Shown here in pieces: positions 61,111 to 64,000 of a DNA stretch of 64,000 nt (the stretch's first letter is position 1; each line of letters begins with the position of its first letter). The notes under the pieces are model-generated. The model had not been told where the DNA came from, made no database searches, and saw only the letters and a program-made list of their open reading frames with translations. A program made the position numbers and the translations under genes. The stretch lies in assembly GCF_002577195.1 (NCBI RefSeq), contig NZ_NULG01000007.1, positions 162,416 through 226,415 of the forward strand, in the 5' to 3' direction. The DNA comes from Bacillus sp. AFS041924. GTDB taxonomy: Bacteria; Bacillota; Bacilli; Bacillales; Bacillaceae_G.

Positions 61111-62235
61111 TTACTTTGAAAGAACAGCATTTATTTCTTCTAACACCAATTCATCTTCCTCTGTTTGTAGACAATCTTCTATAAACGGCACACCGCTCTT
61201 TCCTTCTATTTCTGAAATAGCCCAAATAGCTGTACCTCTTATTACTGGTCTAGCATCTTTTTTTGCTAATTGCTTTAAATCATCCAGTGCTGTTTCATCT
61301 TTAAAATGAGCTAAAGCAATAATAGCATTTCGCTGAATTGGATTCTTCCCTCTCCATGACCCAGACATTTGACCGAATTGGCTCTTAAATTCTCTATTAC
61401 TCAGCTTTAATACTGAACGCAATAAAGGCTTTACTGTTTCTGGATCAGGCTCCATCTCAGAATGATGGTTAAAATTAATCCCTTTATTTTTAGGACAGAC
61501 TGTCTGACACGTATCACAACCATAAATACGATTTCCGATCTCTTTTCGAAACTCCACAGGAATCATTTCTTTTGATTGAGTTAAAAATGCAATACAATTT
61601 TTCGCATTTAATTGGCCTGGTGAAACAATAGCACTAGTAGGACAAACATCCAAGCACTTTGTACATTCTCCACATTGATCCTCAATCGGCGAATCTGGCT
61701 CAAAAGGTAATGAGGTAATCATTTCTCCTAAATACACATAAGAACCGAATTCAGGCGTAATAATTGAACAATTTTTAGCGCTCCAACCTATACCCGCTCG
61801 CTCTGCTACAGCTCGATCTACTAACTCACCCGTATCAACCATCGACTGGACCAATGCATTAGGATAATGTAATAAAATAAATGACTCAAGTTGAAGTAGC
61901 TTCTTTTTAACAACCACATGGTAATCTTCTCCCCACGAAGCCCTACAAAATATACCCCTTGTAGATCCTTTCGAACTTTTTGGAGGATTTTTTAACTTAG
62001 ATGGATAAGCTAAAGCAATTGCAATAATTGAATTTGCTTCCGTCATTATTTTTCTAGCGTCCGCTCTTCTTTCAATATCCTTTGTTTCAAAGCCTGATTG
62101 ATAATTTAATTGCTGTTGATTATATAAACGATTTTTTAAAGTTAAAAAAGGATCAGCAGTCGTAAAACCAATCTTATCGATGCCAATTTCCTTACTATAT
62201 GATATCAATTCTTTTTGAAATTCTTTAATATTCAC
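61111..62235 (-). CDS. queG: epoxyqueuosine reductase QueG
   Basis: 374 residues from GTG 62235, chosen because TTAGGTG lies 6 bases upstream. Cobalamin-binding N-terminal half (MVDTGELVDRAVAERAGIGW), two [4Fe-4S] motifs CGECTKCLDVCP (~190) and CDTCQTVCPKN (~240), and C-terminal HEAT repeats (LAHFKDETALDDLKQLAKKD). Performs the last step of queuosine synthesis on tRNA. Heads the queG-yhbB-trmL run, another tRNA-modification pair. Confidence 0.96.
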   Translation of the reverse strand: MNIKEFQKELISYSKEIGIDKIGFTTADPFLTLKNRLYNQQQLNYQSGFETKDIERRADARKIMTEANSIIAIALAYPSKLKNPPKSSKGSTRGIFCRASWGEDYHVVVKKKLLQLESFILLHYPNALVQSMVDTGELVDRAVAERAGIGWSAKNCSIITPEFGSYVYLGEMITSLPFEPDSPIEDQCGECTKCLDVCPTSAIVSPGQLNAKNCIAFLTQSKEMIPVEFRKEIGNRIYGCDTCQTVCPKNKGINFNHHSEMEPDPETVKPLLRSVLKLSNREFKSQFGQMSGSWRGKNPIQRNAIIALAHFKDETALDDLKQLAKKDARPVIRGTAIWAISEIEGKSGVPFIEDCLQTEEDELVLEEINAVLSK

Positions 62236-62244
62236 AAGAATCAC

Positions 62245-62743
62245 CTAACTACCTGTATATTTACAATTTCTATTCTAGTCAGAAAATTAGTTCTTTATCT
62301 AATTATGACATAAAAGCTTTTAATAATAAGTTTTTAAATATAAAAAAACGCAATGTATCGTTCTTCTAATGAATCAATACACTGCGTTGTTATCAAGTTA
62401 TAAGTGCTAATCTACTAATAAAAATATAATACATAATTAGTAGCTTTTTAATGAACTTGTAAATAATTTATCATAAACATGTCACAAATTCAAGAATAAA
62501 ATCAAAATTTGTCGAAAAAGCTGGTGAGGTGGAAGTTCAGAACAGGAAAAATATGAAAAGTAACTAATTTAAAGCAGTTTATAAGGTATTGAAATGCGTA
62601 GAAACTAAAAGATAGATGTTATCAGCAATTGATGAATGTGCTTTAGAAAAGTTTTTGAAAGATTTGTAGAAATTTGAATAAAGGTATAGCTAATTATCAC
62701 CTAGAATTCTTCTTTATAGGGTAAAAATAGGAGGAGAGTTACG
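62245..62743. other. intergenic with a hairpin and possible coding debris
   Basis: Hairpin aacgcaatgtat/atacactgcgtt at 62347-62391 with A/T runs. At 62574-62670 the plus strand reads AVYKVLKCVETKR-stop-MLSAIDECALEKFLKDL-stop, which could be the rest of a small helical protein; no ribosome site. Confidence 0.35.
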
Positions 62744-63043
62744 ATGACAGAGACATTAATGAAAGAAGAAAAGCTTCCATTGGTCGAGAGTTTAGAAGGT
62801 GTCTGTAGTTTAATTGAAGCAACAAACGACAGAATTGATTTTACTCAGGATACACTCAAGGAAATTGATCGATACAATAATGAGAAATTAAAGGATGCAA
62901 AACAATTAACTTTTAAAGTAGCTGCAGCTAGCCTACTAGTAGCAACAACTGGCTTAGTAGTTGCATTAGCGAGTAAAAGAAAACCAAAACAACGTGATTG
63001 GTATACGCCTAAGAAAAATCGAAATTTTGTTAAAATGCAATGA
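62744..63043 (+). CDS. hypothetical membrane-anchored protein
   Basis: 99 residues: helical N-terminal half (ESLEGVCSLIEATNDRIDFTQDTLKEI), then a hydrophobic segment VAAASLLVATTGLVVALA (residues ~59-76) and a basic tail RKPKQRDWYTPKKNRN. Strong GGAGGAGAG site 6 bases before the ATG. A hairpin taggcagcg/cgctgccta at 63075-63105 follows. Function unknown; soluble part would face the cytoplasm or the outside. Confidence 0.65.
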   Translation: MTETLMKEEKLPLVESLEGVCSLIEATNDRIDFTQDTLKEIDRYNNEKLKDAKQLTFKVAAASLLVATTGLVVALASKRKPKQRDWYTPKKNRNFVKMQ

Positions 63044-63173
63044 TAATCATAGTTAAATTTATAAAAATGAAAAGATAGGCAGCGAACATTAAGATGGCGC
63101 TGCCTAATTTCTTGATTACAATTGACAAGCCTATTGTTTATATCTGCATGCTTCTTCAACCTGCAAATTTCAA

Positions 63174-63220
63174 ACAAAAAAAGAGTTCTGCATTTCTGCA
63201 AAACACTTTCTCTTGTTTTT
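63174..63220 (-). terminator. terminator of the tRNA cluster
   Basis: Minus strand agagaaagtgttttgcagaa... with inner tgca-gaaa-tgca, then ctcttttttt, just past the last tRNA-Leu. Confidence 0.7.
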
Positions 63221-63224
63221 AATA

Positions 63225-63307
63225 TAGCGGTGACAGGACTTGAACCTGCACATCCGTGAAGATACCTGATTTTGAGTCAGGCGTGTCTGCCATTCCACCA
63301 CACCGCC
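63225..63307 (-). tRNA. tRNA-Leu(CAA)
   Basis: Long variable arm; anticodon arm CCTGA-CTCAAAA-TCAGG. No encoded CCA. Last gene of the cluster, 94 bases after the previous tRNA-Leu with a hairpin (63371-63399) between. Confidence 0.95.
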
Positions 63308-63370
63308 AAAAAGTTATAAAATTATTATAATATATGAAGGACAGATTGTCCATTCAAATCTTAAAATAAA

Positions 63371-63399
63371 AACCTCTTACAAATGTAAGAGGTTTTTTT
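63371..63399. terminator. hairpin between the two tRNA-Leu genes
   Basis: aacctcttac-aaat-gtaagaggtttttt, a strong stem with T-run on the plus strand and A-run on the other. Confidence 0.75.
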
Positions 63400-63401
63400 G
63401 A

Positions 63402-63485
63402 TACCGAGGGCCGGACTCGAACCGGCACGGGGTCAACCCCCGCAGGATTTTAAGTCCTGTGTGTCTGCCATTCCACCACCCCGGC
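63402..63485 (-). tRNA. tRNA-Leu(TAA)
   Basis: Acceptor GCCGGGG, long variable arm, anticodon arm CAGGA-CTTAAAA-TCCTG. Confidence 0.96.
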
Positions 63486-63499
63486 AGAAGTAAAATAAA

Positions 63500-63570
<71 letters not shown>

Positions 63571-63579
63571 ATACTTTGG

Positions 63580-63651
63580 AGCGGAAGACGGGGCTCGAAC
63601 CCGCGACCCCAACCTTGGCAAGGTTGTATTCTACCACTGAACTACTTCCGC
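63580..63651 (-). tRNA. tRNA-Gly(GCC)
   Basis: Acceptor GCGGAAG/CTTCCGC; anticodon arm CAACC-TTGCCAA-GGTTG. Confidence 0.97.
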
Positions 63652-63659
63652 ATAAATGG

Positions 63660-63731
63660 CTGGGCTACCTGGATTCGAACCAGGGCATGACGGAATCAAA
63701 ATCCGTTGCCTTACCGCTTGGCTATAGCCCA
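63660..63731 (-). tRNA. tRNA-Gln(TTG)
   Basis: Acceptor TGGGCTA/TAGCCCA; anticodon arm ACGGA-TTTTGAT-TCCGT. Confidence 0.97.
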
Positions 63732-63814
63732 TTAATTAAGAACTTTATATACTATATTCAATTCACTATAAATTATATTACTCACTTGAGTAATCGTTAC
63801 AATAATTTATATGG

Positions 63815-63888
63815 GGCGACCGATGGGAATCGAACCCACGAGTGTCGGAACCACAATCCGATGCGTTAACCACTTCGCCACGACCGCC
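63815..63888 (-). tRNA. tRNA-His(GTG)
   Basis: Acceptor GCGGTCG/CGGTCGC with the extra G-1:C73 typical of tRNA-His; anticodon arm TCGGA-TTGTGGT-TCCGA. Confidence 0.97.
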
Positions 63889-63905
63889 ATTATTAAATTA
63901 TTTGG

Positions 63906-63976
63906 CAGGGGCAGTAGGAATCGAACCCACACCAAAGGTTTTGGAGACCTCTATTCTACCGTTAAACTATGCCCCT
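63906..63976 (-). tRNA. tRNA-Trp(CCA)
   Basis: Acceptor AGGGGCA/TGCCCCT; anticodon arm GAGGT-CTCCAAA-ACCTT. Confidence 0.97.
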
Positions 63977-63983
63977 ATAAAAA

Positions 63984-64000
63984 TGGTGGAGGGGGACGGA
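63984..64000 (-). tRNA. 3' end of a tRNA, probably tRNA-Tyr (partial)
   Basis: Minus strand ends ...CCGTCCCCCTCCACCA, i.e. the T-arm end, acceptor CCCCTCC and encoded CCA. The acceptor and the order Tyr-Trp-His-Gln-Gly-Cys-Leu-Leu of the Bacillus cluster point to tRNA-Tyr; the rest lies beyond the window. Confidence 0.7.

Overview
This AT-rich window comes from an endospore-forming member of the Bacillaceae. The support is: AGGAGG-type ribosome sites with frequent TTG/GTG starts, a CcpA-type cre site, a BirA operator of the Bacillus kind, a perfect Bacillus-type Fur box, an SspL spore-protein gene with a sigma-G-like promoter, the PrkA/YhbH sporulation pair, and a tRNA cluster (Tyr-Trp-His-Gln-Gly-Cys-Leu-Leu) in the order of the B. 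subtilis trnD tail. Genus and species cannot be fixed from the sequence alone. I see no transposase, prophage or CRISPR array; foreign or decaying DNA appears as gene fragments and repeats.

Layout. (1) 1-9,965: a sugar operon on the minus strand (GH13_18 phosphorylase, binding protein, two permeases, MDR dehydrogenase, TIM-barrel epimerase, Gfo/Idh/MocA dehydrogenase). Its gene order equals E. coli ycjM-N-O-P-Q-R-S. A LacI regulator and a beta-phosphoglucomutase are divergent. The promoter has a cre in its spacer and twin LacI-type operators. (2) 10,043-13,818: biotin genes bioY-bioD-bioB and divergent bioA around a BirA box. (3) 15,744-29,535: a catabolic island (thiolase, three SDRs, cupin dioxygenase, LysR regulator, two MFS carriers, alpha/beta hydrolase, two Fe/2-oxoglutarate dioxygenases, acyl-CoA ligase). 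Six near-copies of one ~70-bp promoter element each point at the adjacent gene, which suggests one LysR-controlled regulon. (4) 29,700-41,230: transporters, regulators and acetyltransferases (YeiH, YebE-like, TetR/MMPL, MarR/GNAT), sspL, a YetF-like protein and an MraY paralogue, with an unidentified structured RNA candidate ahead of YeiH. (5) 41,230-50,900: a plastic, gene-poor zone with small spore/hypothetical genes, a metallopeptidase ghost, a tRNA-like gene upstream of two coiled-coil proteins, direct repeats, a streptogramin-lyase ghost, two displaced copies of the yhbH 3' end, and a MocR/EamA pair. (6) 50,894-62,244: conserved core (putP, ArsB/NhaD permease, yhbH, aldo/keto reductase, prkA, trmL, amidase, queG). 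(7) 63,225-64,000: tRNA cluster running off the right edge.

How the parts work together. The left operon should import and phosphorolyse an unusual glucoside and epimerise gulosides to glucosides, repressed by its LacI protein and by CcpA. The central island should take up and activate an organic acid or ester, oxidise it (dioxygenases, SDRs) and cleave it to acetyl-CoA (thiolase); its substrate is not identifiable from sequence. Most confident calls are the core genes and tRNAs; the most novel items are the six-copy promoter element, the tRNA-like/coiled-coil locus and the structured leader before YeiH.
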